Shown: piece by piece, positions 43,066 through 56,200 of the stretch
Numbering within the stretch: the first letter of the stretch is position 1
How the letters are laid out: the number at the start of each line of letters is the position of its first letter
Source of the DNA: Bathynomus jamesi
Taxonomy: Eukaryota; Arthropoda; Malacostraca; Isopoda; Cirolanidae
NCBI GenBank assembly: GCA_023014485.1
Contig: JAJOZX010000482.1
Location: 538,501-602,500 of the forward strand
Reading direction: 5' to 3'
Length of the DNA stretch: 64,000 bases
Position numbers and translations under genes: made by a program
Notes under the pieces: generated by a model
Told to the model about the DNA's origin: nothing
Seen by the model: the letters and a program-made list of their open reading frames with translations, nothing else
The model's database searches: none

Positions 43066-46000
43066 ATGAGGCATCTTCTGATAAAAATGCTATTTGACCA
43101 ACAAACTTTGGAGTAAATTCATTGAGCTACGAGTAGTTACAACCAACAAATCAAAATCAACTTAATCCTCCCTCCACTAAATTTTGTCTTGACTTGCCTT
43201 TCTTTTGTTGGAGGTGGAGAGGGAGGCGACAATCATGAAAATGCGAATGTACTCGTATATCAATGCTTCTGGGGACCCAGCGGCGCCTTGGTCAATGTCT
43301 CTGTAGGGGCTGTCTGCTCGTTTTTTCGCTTCCTCCAGGAAAGATAAAGGAATGGTGCTTCCGAGGCCAAGTAATCGAGCTGCAGAAGGTGCCGCCAAAA
43401 ACTCAGCAACCGTGCACTGAAATTGATGTTACATCACACAAACAAACCCAAACTATACACGCATATACAGTCATGCCTCGAGGTTCGGCGCTTCAACCTT
43501 CGTTGTTTCGCTATCTCGTCGCTATATAATTAATACCATGCCTCTAGATTAGGCGTGAGTTTTCGTTGTTTCATCGGTCGTCATCATCCACACCGAGCAG
43601 CGGCGTAGCCAGGTTCTAACGTCAGGGGGAGGAGCAAATAAAAAAGGCGCCACCCAACATACCAAATAAAATATTTTTAAATTCATTATACATGTTTATT
43701 TTGTATTTAAAATCAAAACACAAGAATTACAGTTTTACAGTAAGTTCATATATTTATATTGTATTTAAAATCAAAACATAATAAAAACACGTGTTATTTA
43801 CTTATTTTATATTTCAAAAGTAAAATCAAAACAATACGAAGCAATATGAATAATGTATGAAGGAACTACAACACACTCGTCTAGGCTTCATTCTAGCGAA
43901 GTTATCTATTACTTTAATATAATCTACTTCAGTAGCCAGCTGTCTTTCAATGGAGAACAAAGCTAACCCAGACAAGCTGTCCTCACCGATTGTAGAACGC
44001 AGGTAGGACTATGAGTTTGAGTCGGCTAAAGGACCATTCCGCAACTGCGCTACTTATTGGCAAGGTCAGAAAAATGTGGTACAATATCGACAGGTTAGGA
44101 TAAATGGAACACACGCCATTGGCGATCATGAATTTTAGTACACTGTTGATGGTCAGTTTCTCGACACTTGAATTTGCCTTACTGCTAGTGCCTATTATTT
44201 CTTTGTACACGTCTTTAAATGAAAGAAACTTGCACAATTTCGGTTTGACTGTCGATGACGTCTGAGTACATGTCTGCCAAAAATTTTAATTTGTTCACAT
44301 TATCTGCGTTGTCAAAATGCTTTCGATCTAAACCACTAAATTTGGAAGCCACATTTTTAAAATGCTCGAATCTTTTATTTGTGCTATTCATAACAGAATC
44401 TAGGTACACTAAGTGAAATTGGTCCATAGTTAGATGCAAGCTTTCGTATATAAGCAAGCCTTCGTATAAACCGTATATAATTATATAATCGTAGTTAATA
44501 TAATAGTCAAAATGTAATAATATGTAACATCATAGTCTTAACTAGCGTCATATCAACTTATTACCTTAAAAAAAACTGTTGAAAAGGCGCCACTTTTGGA
44601 GAATGTGCTCAGGGGGGAGCGGTCGCTCCCCCTGCTCCCCCCCCTAGCTACGCCACTGACGCCGAGCACACGTTTCGACCAGCAACATTTCTCTGACGTC
44701 ACTCGCGTCTGATTAGCCCGACTTCCCGCCCAAGTCAGTCTCTTCCCAGACGTTGACGATTCCAGATTTACAGGTTAAATGATAAATTGTCCAACTTTAA
44801 CCATTTTTTTTTCAGGTGAATTTTTTTTATAAAGGCTTACTGGTTCTATTTTGTCATTACTATGTCTACATTTCAGTTTAGGCATAGTTTAATTACAATA
44901 TTTTTAACATTCCTTGGTAAAAAATTGTTTAAGATCGTCTGTCGAGAACGCATTAAAATTTATAACGGGTTTCTATGGGAAATTCGTTTTCAATTTTCGT
45001 CGTTTCAACCTTCGGCCGCTTCTTCAGGAACAAATTGCGACAAATCTCGAGGTATGACTGTATATATATTAAAAACTATAACTCGGACTAATTGGGGTGG
45101 TTAGTCCGAGAAATAGAGGATCCCGTCTTACAGAGGTAAAATTTAAAGTGTTGTAAGAAAACCCTATTTTAAAGTGTATAAATCAATAAAGCCTACTAAA
45201 ACAATGTTTCTGAAAGAAAAATTATATAGAAGTGTACATGTTAATAATCTAAAGTAAAATGTAATAAAAATATTTTAATAAAGTACTGTAAAATATCTCA
45301 AATGCGTATTTCCGGAATGTATCAAGTGGTCACCTCGGACTTTACTGTACAACTCGGACAAATTCCAAGTAAGGCACATTTTGCCTTAACTGTTTGTCGT
45401 GCCTGGTTAGATAACCACTTCTCTGGACGGTGGTTAGGTCTTCGAGGTCAACGCAATGGCCTTACGAAAAAACTATATAGGGCGATGGGTTGATTGCCTG
45501 TTACCCTAATCCGTTGGAAATTTCGAGCAGATATCGGTGGAGTTAACGACAGAAACCCTACGTTTTTCGTTTCGTTGAAGAGTTATGTTCGTGGAGGTTT
45601 TCAAAGGACCTCGTTGAGTAGTGGGTTTTTTTGGTTAATGTTTAATTTATAAGCCTTCGATATTTAGCGCTGCCTAATGGTAAAGAAAGAAATTACAATA
45701 CCTTATTATTTCGTTGGGCCTAGCTTCTGTTTGTAGGGCGCAACGATCTCTTTCGATGTAGGGCCGTAGGCGTTGAACGAGTTTATTTGGTTTAATTAAT
45801 ATAGGCAATCACTACTCTTAAATACCTGAAGGAATAGGCCTATCCTTTTGAGTTATTCGGCTTATATTATTAGGTACACTCAGAATAATTACGTTTCCCT
45901 TGCCTAAAGCTTCGTTTGGAACTTTGCCGCTTTGAGTGCCGCTAATATAAATCTTTTGTGTTCAATTTCACTGATTTTACAAAGTTCGTTGACTCTTCTC

Positions 46001-49000
46001 TCGAAGTAATTTTCATGAGTCAGCAATGGAAAGTTTTGACACGAAATAATTCGTTTTTCTTGTTATGTGGACCCAATGCCTCCATATTGGGTTCTATGTA
46101 TGGCAATTATTTTCATTCCCGATAGACTATGTCGCCAATTCAGAGGCAATTTTGTAGATATTTAAATTCAATGAATTAATAATTTGTATTTAATTAAGAT
46201 ACGATACCATGTTGTAAGCATATATAGTTTATCCATATACTAGGGGGGTGGGGGGAAGAAAAATTTGTATGTTATGTTAAATTTTTTGATGAACAGTGTG
46301 TTTTCAAACCATGTGAAATGAATTAAAAAGAATGAAATTGGAACTTAGAAAGAGAAAGGTTACTCAAGACCTATTTAAATATAAAAGTTCAAGAGGCCAA
46401 CTTCTCAAGTTTAGTTAAAGTTATGTCAATCAGTTTGACTCCCCGTAGGTATAGGAAATTTATGGATTTAACGTAAAGTTATTAAGCATTTTAACTTTGC
46501 TCATTATTTGTGTAAGTTTTATAAGTCACCAGTTTTTAAATGCTTGTTTACTAATGTTGTTTCGGAGTTTTGTCATGTTTTGTTAACTGTTTATGTTTTA
46601 AATAGATTTCTACGTTGGTGAGTTAATTGAAATGTATTTCCATGTTGTGTTGTTTGGTTAAACGAGTTTGTACTGTATTCAAACCTCCGACCACTTCAGA
46701 CTAATCAATACCCGTAGTTTTGGTAGAGTAAATGTTACTCCTCCACAGGTACATCTGGAGGGCTTGGGGCTTTGAATCCTGTACTGTTTTTGTGTTGTTT
46801 GGTCTCTGGCCAAGGGAGGCCATAAGACCCTTGTAATACAGTAGTGTGGTCTCTGGCCAAGGTAGGTCACGGTATTGGGTTCTATGTATAGCAATTATTT
46901 TCATTCCCAATAGGCTATGTCGCCAATTCCGAGGCAATTTTGTAGATATTTAAATTCAATGAATTAATAATTTGTATATAACTCTTTGATGACCAGTATA
47001 CATTTCTTTGAACTTAAAAGTTTAAGTTTTATTGTGTTTTACAATTAGATATTAGTAACTATAGTCACTTAAATGACCCATTTTGGGGTTAATTTTCCGA
47101 CAACTAAACGATACCTGTATAAACATGTAGATGTATTTGTAGAAACGTTGCATCATTGTACAATTTATATTATTATTTCCTTGGGACAAATATGTCTTGT
47201 GGTCCTCAAAGAGTTAATTAAGAAATAAAGGTACCATATACGATACCATGTTGTATGCATATATAGTTTTTCCATCGGCCTGCTCGAAGTCCAGATTTAA
47301 CGCCATGCGACTTCTTTCTGTGGGGCTGGGCCAAAGAAGAAGTGTACAAATCAAAACCAAGGACCACTAACGAACTTGAAAACAAAATTCGTAATGTTCT
47401 TGGTAATGTACCACGTGACTTCTTGATAAAATCTGTTGAAAATGTACCTGTAAGGTTACAGAAGTGCGTGGACAATGCTGGAGCCACTTCTGACGCCTGA
47501 CGGAATAGGATTCCGCCGTATATAAGGAGGAGTCCAAAGCTCGGAAACTCAGATTCAGAACGGGCTAGGTCGAGGGCCTCAGAAGGGATCTCCGAGGTGA
47601 TGGGTGCATTTCATCTCGTTAGGAAATTGCTTTGTATCGGGAATTTGGGTGTGTGACCTGATTGTAGACCAGGCAATAGGCACAAACGAAAATTAACATA
47701 TATTTAATCAATCTTAGAGTTAAGAATTAAACCATTATAAACTTTATGAAAGTTTTATGGGTGAAATCATGTTTTGAACTTTTTGTGAAGATGATTTGAT
47801 TTAATGAAATTGATTAATAACCGTCTTGCCTAAATTCAATTAAAATAATAACCGTCGACGTGTTTCATTGATCTTTGACTTTTGGGGACTTGTGATAAGA
47901 AATTTCTACCCTGTGACCCTTAAACGGATTTAATTCCGGCGTGCTCTGTGATCAGGGATCTACAAGACATCGAGACGGTATTTTCCATCAGGAGTACATT
48001 ATTATACCCTCTTGGAGAAAGTCAATTTTACCCGACTCCCCAACAAAGGTGTAACTAAAACACACACACACACACACAGTTTAACGCTGATTCGTTAAGC
48101 TCTCTTTCCTAGAAGCGAAATTTTTTTAGTTTTACTAAAAAGAAAAAATCCATACTGTAAAGACGGGTTGTTTTAAACACTACACAATAGGGATTTCTTA
48201 CCGCCTGGGGTAAATATTTTTGTGCCTTGAATTTCAAGTGGTAAGGTGATCATTTTAGTGTCATACTGTCTGGAAAAAGGCCTTCAAGTGGTAGTGCTCA
48301 AAAGGTAGCTAAGTGTCGAGAAAAAGCATCTCATGTCTTAAAACTGCAAGTGATGAGTCGGGTAGAGGCTGGCGAGCTGCAGAAGCTCCACTTGAGAGAA
48401 ACCTCACCAGCAAGATTCTGTGTGAGCGCATATCTAACTAAGACCACGGAGAGATTGGAGTTTTTCTCAGAGCATGATCCGGATTGGGAGCGCAGCAGTG
48501 TCATGAAGAGGACTGTCCTTCATGCCATCTCCTGCTATCAAGAAATCCTTCGTGAGAAGAAAAAGAAGGCAATGCAGTTAACACTTCAGGCCTTCTTCAA
48601 GAAGAAGAAATCATCTTCGCAGGAGAAAGAGCGAGAGTCAGGTCCATCTTCGAGGGATCCCGACGATCTAGCTCCCGTCAGCTCTCCTTGCAAGTAGCTC
48701 ATCCCACCTCGCCTCTCACGTAGTAGAAACGTAGTTGGTGCGACGGCAGTCGGTGGTCAACATTACACAAACTCCGAGAGAATGCACTAGCGATTGTTAT
48801 TTTATGCTTTTTTGTTAAAAATAAATAATTATTATTTTTATGTATAAATTACGTTAATTATTATTACCGCTATTATCGATAGCCGAGAAATAGCCCATAG
48901 CTTTGTCGGGGGACACATCTCAGTGTATATAATGGTATAACGACCCCGTTTAGCGCCGATTCGCTTAGCGCTCACTTTTTCAAGAACATATTCTGAGCGC

Positions 49001-52000
49001 TAAGCGGGGTATACCGTATACCTGTATAGTAAACCCTCATTATTCACGGTTTCGGTTTTTCAGTTAAATTTATGTATACCGATTCACTACTCACGGTTCA
49101 TGCCAACCATATCTATACACCCGTTTGTTGTAGCAGTGTGTTGCGAGAACGGCAACGGACTGCACATATGGCACGTGATGTTGGAGGAGAGGGACTTGAG
49201 GATCTGGAGCCCACAGAAATTCAACTCACTGAGTCGCACACTGAGGAATTAACCGAAGACGACTTAGAAGAACTGATTAGGTCAAGTGAGAGTGATAACG
49301 ACGATGATGATGTGGTAGTGGTGAAGCCGCAGCTGAATATGAAGCAGCTATCAAAAGTTTTACGAGTAGCCAAGACTATGAAGAAGTTTTTGAGGCAGAC
49401 CACTTCATGGAAAGAAGCATCTAGTTCAGGAGAGAGCTGGATTGTACGATGACACCTTTATAAAGAACTTCAGCAAAAATGCAAAACAGGCAACCATCAC
49501 TAGTTTCTTTCGTTCAGTTTAATCCACCACTACCACCACTTCAAATTCTCTTCCCTCACCTAACAGCCTCTGTCGGGTTCTCCATTGATGATCTTCCAGA
49601 GGAATCACCATTCTAATACCCCCTCCAAAACCATCATCATCATCACTATCATCGTCATCATTAGCAATTAGCATTAAGGTAAACTAATGAGAGGCATTTA
49701 TTTAACCCTTTGCCTGTCCCGTGCATCACATGTGATACATGCATCACATATGATACACAGAGCGCATCATAAATAATATTTAGTGTGATACATTCTATGA
49801 TCACATATTACCCACCAACTAAACCAAATAAACCTCCCATAACCAAAAGTCTGAAAACAAGCATGGACGTTTGGACCAAACTTATGAAAATGCTTTGGAC
49901 AGGCAAAGGGTCAACTACAGGGTGTGTGTATAAAGTAACGCAAGTGAAGAGAAATCCGATTTGAACTGGCTTAACCCTTTAGACGGGATGTTCGACCGTA
50001 GTAGAACGATTTTTTATTAGCGTAAAACGCGGTATTCGACTTCTCTCCATGCCCGGAAAAAGTTTCCATTTACGCGGTGTTCGACACTTTTACGGAACGG
50101 GCCTTGGAAACGAAATCCGCGTCGAAAGGGTTAAACTACAGTGTGTCCGTAAAGTCATGGTGGGATTTTAAATAGCTATATTATTGCAACGAAACATGAT
50201 AATGAGATGAAACAATGCCAAATTTAAGAACAACTCTCAAAGTTGTATCTTGTAGTTAGTCTAGGCTAAGCTTAACCTTTATCTCGTAGTTAGTCTAGGC
50301 TGTCCACATGCCTATGTTGAACATGAGCGTAATAGCCCGAAAGTTAATGTGTGGTGTGCTCCAGCACGAGATCGAGTGATTGGCCCATTTTTCTTCGCGG
50401 AACCCACTGTGACGTCACACAACTACCTCGCTATGTTGGAACATTTTGCAGTACCCCAATTTATTGACAATAATGTCATCTTTCAGCAATATGGTGCTCC
50501 TCCGCACTATGCCAACGTTGTTCGAGAATTCCTTAATGAAAAATTCCCACAGAGATGGATAGGAAGAGGAGGATGGAAGCCATGGCCTCCACGCTCTCCG
50601 GACCTGACACCTTTGGACTTTTATTTGTGGGGTTACGTCAAGCAAAGCGTGTACAGTGTACCCATTAGGGATATTCATCACTTGCACGAGCGAATCACGG
50701 AAACTATCGCATCCGTCACTCCTGATGTTCTTGGGCGTGTGTGGCTGGAATTGAATCACCGCCTAGATGTCTGCAGGGCTACCAGAGGAGCCCATATCGA
50801 ACTACGTTAAATAAAGTTATTCTTTTAGAGTTGTTCTTCAATTTGCCTTTTTTTCATCTCATTATCATGTTTCGTTACAATAATATAGCTATTTAAAATC
50901 CCACCATGACTTTACGGACACACTGTAGTTTCGTAACGCAAGTGGAGAGAGAGATCCGATTTGAACTAGTTCAAGCTAGTTTCAACTCGTTTTTTAATTT
51001 GTAAGTAGCAATTATTTCAGTCGGTATTAAGCTCTCGAACTATTCACTAGTACGTCGTTATAAAGTACATGTAATATTACTTGTCCATGTTCACTTGCGT
51101 TACTTTATACACACCCGGTATTATGCATTTATTTTACAGTATTTATTTACATTACATATTTAATATATTGTTTTTATTAAATAATTTTCTTTGCAGGTAC
51201 AGTCCCCTGCAATAGTTCTGCTCCACCCTCTCCAAGATGTGGCCGCAACAGTGTGTGTGTGTGTTTTCCCTCCTCCTGCCTCCTTGTTATTCTTTTTCGA
51301 TTTACCTCCATTCTTATTCCCCCCCCCCCCTGCTCTCCGATTATTACCTCCTCCCATTTCTCCCACTCTATCAACTACTTCTCATTTGTGTTTTTGCTTC
51401 TTTCCTTTTTAATTTTTAATATGAACACTCCAAAATATATGAACACTCCAAAATATATTAACAGCTTCCAAAAGTTTGTGTATATTAATAATTTTTTCTC
51501 TTTTAAATAATACAACAAAAACAACGACATTACGAGATCAAACCGTCTACGTATCAGGTCATCCCATAAATAATGTCGTTTTTTAGATCGGAATTTGAAG
51601 GAAAAAAAAAAAACTCAACTGAAACTTTTTAATCTATTATATATTTTCCATCGGAATCAATGACACTCTGACAACGTCCTACAAGCTTTTCAATGCCATG
51701 TTTATAAAATTCAGGCGGTTTTGAGGCAAAAAACGTACAAAGACTGGTGTGCAGGTCATCTAAAGAAGTATACTGTTTCTCGTCAAGATAGTTTTGCAGA
51801 CTCCTGAAGAGATGATAATCTGAAGGCGCAAGGTCTGGAGAATATGGAGGATGTGGAAGTTTTTCCCACCCAAGCTCCTCAATTTTTGCAGAAGTGATCC
51901 GAGCGGTATGAGGACGTGCGTTGTCGTGGTGGAACACGATTCCTTTCCGATTAACCAAAGAAGGTCTCTTTTCTTTTAGTGCAGTGTTCAATCGATCCAG

Positions 52001-53218
52001 TTGTTGACAGACTTGAGCGGTGATTGTTTGGTTGTGTGGTAAGGTTTCAAAGTGTATTACACCACCTTTATCCCACCAAACACTAAGCAACACTTTCCGA
52101 GGGTGAAGATTTGGTTTTGGCTGTGGTGTCGCTGGTTCTCCGGCACAAACCCACTGTCAACGGCTCTTAACATTCTGGTACAGTATCCACTTTTCATCAC
52201 CAGTCACTAAACGGTGCAAAAACGGATCTTGGAGTTCACGGGAATGAAGAGCTGTGCTAATGTTTACCCGCACCCTCAGATTGTCGACCGACAATTCAAT
52301 GTGGCACCCATTTTCCTAACTTAGGCACTTTCCCGAGTTGTTGCAAATGTCGATGGATGGTGGACGGGGATGAATTGAGTTTCTGGGCCAATTCTTCAAC
52401 AGTTGTTGAACAGTCTTCTTCAAATGCGGCTAACAGCAGGTCATCATCAAACTCAGCAGGGCGTCCAGAGCGTGCTGCATCTGTCAAACAGCAGTCACCA
52501 TTCCTAAACTTTTGAAATCATCTTTGACATTTCCTCACATGCAGAATATCGTTGCCATAAACGTCCTGAATGTTTCGCGTTGCTTCAGTAGCACTATTCC
52601 CTTTTTTGAACTCGTAAAGCATTATATGCCTGATATGCTCTTCTGATACCGCCATATTTATGAGGGGTTCACATAAAGCAAAACACACGTCTTCACTGGT
52701 CAAGGTCTGTAAAGTATGTAGCGAAACACGATAATCTCCTCTTAGATATAACCTTCAGAAAATTTATGCTTAAACCGAGTAGGACTAGTTTAAACTTAAT
52801 CTATCGTAAAAAACGACATTACTTATGGGATGACCTGATACTTTTGTAAAACTCTAATAAAAATTGCCCTTTTCTGGATTTTATACTTTGTTATATGCAG
52901 GGGTGTAGTGGCAAATTTTAAGGTGCAGGAGTTCTAAGGAAATACCGGCATGTTGGTACATAATTTTAAATTCTGCTATTATTTCCTTGTACCGGTACAT
53001 CAGTTAATCAGAATGAGCGAAAAGTTGAATACACGAATTTTACGTAGTACACCGAGGCATAATAATTAACTCATCCAATTTTTGCAATTACAAATCATAT
53101 TTAAGGGGAAAATTTAGCTCCTTATATGGTATAGCTATAATAAAATTCACATTACTTCACTTACTGGCCAGCCCTATTAGAGTCTCAGTTGAGACTCGCT
53201 GGTCTGGTTGAACTATTT

Positions 53219-53269
<51 letters not shown>

Positions 53270-56200
53270 TCACTTAGACTTGGAATATTAAAAATTTGAA
53301 GTCAAAATTAGAAGCCAGTGCTTTCATCTCAGTCTGTTTGTTCCCAACTTCCAAGTATCAACTAAAAAAATAAATAAAATTTGGATGAATGGAGGTGCGG
53401 GAGCGGCGCTCCCACAGCACTACACCCCTGGTTATATGGTGACAACCTTAACCAAGTTTGAATTTAACCTTCAGTCTGTGAACAAAATCTACCTTGAAAT
53501 TTGATTTGAAATACCTTAACAGATTCGAAATGGGTTTCTCTCTTCAGAGGACTGATACCCTCTTGATTTTCTATCTCTTCCGCCTCTCTATAGTCATTCT
53601 CTTCCGATTCCTCTTCACAAGAGTCTTCTTCTTCATCCGGCTCTTCATTCCCTTCCAAAGACCCGATAATATCTTTCTTACCAACCTTCCTCAACAACTT
53701 AAGAAGTGTCTCCGCGCCTTCTTCACCTGCACACACATTCGAAAAGATTTACAATCACTTACACGTTATATGCTAGCTTGAATGATAAGAGAACTGCACG
53801 ATAATTCAACAGTCACATTTTCAAAAAATAAAAATTGGTGAATTAACTCTATTCATGAAATTTGGCACGATTATTGAGGAAGGATGGGAGTTTATTATAC
53901 AAGCATACATGCCTAAAGGGTCTTCCCTTTTTGCGGAATTAAGTTAGGAATCTGGACACTGCAATTTCTTATTACGGTCCCCAGCGAGCGATCTTTGGGA
54001 GTCTTTTATTCACACAATGGTGAACCAAAATGTTTACCTCCGTAGTACCCTTCCTCTAAGAACAGTTCATACGGTTTCTTGTAAGCCACGCCACTTGATA
54101 TAAGCAGTTTTGTTTTAGCAGGATGGCGTATGATCTCATACAGCAAATGCCGTTAGCATGACACTTTTGACCCAAGAATCATGTCTAACACGCATCCCCA
54201 CCTTCAAGACTAATCTTGCATGGCCTCCTATGTCACCTGACTCTCAATCCCTGCGCTTTCTTATGAGCATATCTAAAAGACGGTCTTCAAAGTAAACACA
54301 AAGACATTGGAAACTTTACTTTAAAAATAGGGATTGACGTGAAACCGGTCCATTTCTACTGAAACGGTGGAGGCCGTAATAAAAATTTGCAGGTGAGAGA
54401 AAATTACGTAGGGTCCAATTTCGCAGAGGGGGATACTTTAAGCATCTTTCCACAATAATACAAAGGAATACAAAGGGCACCAAGCAGCAACAGACCGGCT
54501 GGTCCCTACGAGGCTGTCTGTTTAAGGAAGGTAGGTTAAAATATGGAAAAAAAATTTAAAATGAGTGAAAATTTTAAACCATAGCAAAGGAGGGAGGTTG
54601 AAAGAAAGGAGGGAAATTTAAAGTGAAAATTTTAAAGTTTCATGAACAAAGTTAATCCATTGATTTTTATTTTTTGAAAGCGTGGCATAATTACACAATC
54701 ACACCGTAATATAAATTTGCTGAAAGACTATGTATAAAGTAATAAAAAATTTAAATTCTTGTTGCAGTTTTATCATAAACAACTTGATTAACAACTAATC
54801 GGCAGAAAAAAAATTACGATGCAATATAGTTAGGCATGACTGTCTAGTTTCTAAGTTTAATAACACTGTGAATGGCTAAATTAAGGAACATGAATTGAAA
54901 TTATCAGTTGATGTCCTAGATTTACTAGGCATGACTGTCTAGTTTCTAAGTCTAATAACTTTGTGAATGGATAAATTAAGGAATATGAATTGAAATTATC
55001 AGTTGATGTCCTAGATTTACTGTAAACACAGTGAACTAACACTGCATTTTCCTCGTGAAGGCTTGTAAGTTAACCAGTTAGGTTCTAGACATGTTTTAAC
55101 AATGACATCCAGATTCATGGCTTCCTAATTTCCAGTACATCTATTCAAACAGCTCCTTAATGACAACGATGAGATTGTTTAACCTCCTTCCTAACATCTA
55201 GTCATATGACGTTGGACCCTACAGCTTTACGTGGGATCCGAACCACGGATCGCTACACAATCTGGATGCAGAGGACAGTCTCCCATCCAACTACTATCCA
55301 ACCCAATGTCACTTAATTTCACTGATCAACAGAAAAAAACAGCTCCTCAACTTTTGCGCTTTAGTGGAAATACAAAATTTACTGTTGGGCAACAAAGGCT
55401 TGGCCAACTTCATCCAGCATCAGTTTGGGTGTGGACAATTATTATTAGTGGGCAATGGCATATTGTTCTCCAATCCACTCTTAAACTCGTGTTTCCCAAA
55501 TCTATGTACATTAATTTATACTTTTGTGTTAAAGATTACATATATACATGATATATCTATCTTTTGGCAGCTGTAAGGAATAGTCAAAAGAAATTCAAAA
55601 TCAGCAACTACACTGATGAAAATAATTAACATCTGCAGACTTCCGAGTGCATTCAATGTACGATATGTATGTTTAATTATGATTTAAAAGTACTTGACAC
55701 GAATCATTTTGTGAAGAAACAAACTCAATAATTTCCTTTAAGAATGTTGGCACACTTAAAAAAAATTATTAATGAAATACGAGGGCCACTCAATATATTT
55801 TACCCCACCTTTTTCTTTTCTTTTCTCTCCAAGTTTCCTTTAAGTTCCAGAAATTTTGTACACAAGTAGTTACATACATTTTTTACAAGTTTTTATTTTT
55901 CAACATAGTCTCCATCCTTTTCTACGGCTTTCCTCCACTTCGAAACAAGGGCCTTTATTCCTTGCTGGTAAAAGTCCGCTGGGTTCCGCTGGAGCCACCT
56001 CTTAACCTCCTTAACAACCTCATCGTCACTGAAACTTTCTTCCACGAATAGCATCCTTCATTGGCCCAAACAAATGGAAGTCTGAAGGTGCCAGATCCGG
56101 GCTGTATGGAGGGTGGGGTAACACAGTCAAGCGCATTTTTGTGATTGCCTCTCTTGTTTGAAAACTGTTGTGTAGTCTTGCGTTATCGTGCGAAAGGACG

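Larger units (their letters stand above)
43468..45060. mobile_element. pogo/Tigger-like element, interrupted by a hAT
   Basis: CAGTCATGCCTCGAGGTTCG at 43468 and the inverse CTCGAGGTATGACTG ending at 45060 are terminal repeats. TA lies outside on both sides (43466-43467, 45061-45062). CTTCAACCTTCGTTGTTTCG near the left end and TCGTCGTTTCAACCTTCGGC near the right extend the repeats. Removing the nested hAT leaves about 530 bp without coding sequence, so it is non-autonomous. Confidence 0.8.
45464..47275. mobile_element. 1.8-kb insertion inside a DD41D mariner
   Basis: The interval begins TACGAAAAAACTATATAG and ends CTATATAGTTTTTCCAT-like sequence (ATATATAGTTTTTCCATC), so its ends are inverted repeats of about 14 bp. 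GGCCT occurs at 45458-45462 and 47277-47281. It contains no recognisable transposase and includes two copies of a 150-bp direct repeat. Confidence 0.55.
49918..51118. mobile_element. Mariner-type non-autonomous element hosting two insertions
   Basis: CAGGGTGTGTGTATAAAGTA at the left and the inverse TACTTTATACACACCCGG at the right, with TA on both sides (49916-49917, 51119-51120). The left subterminal CGCAAGTGAAGAGAAATCCG recurs at about 50935-50960 as a partial duplicate. A TTAA MITE and a DD41D mariner are nested inside. Confidence 0.75.

Noticed and set aside
53464..53514. RanGAP1 exon extended to the donor at 53492
   Set aside because: That donor leaves phase 1 and gives a stop codon in the next exon; the donor at 53514 joins cleanly.
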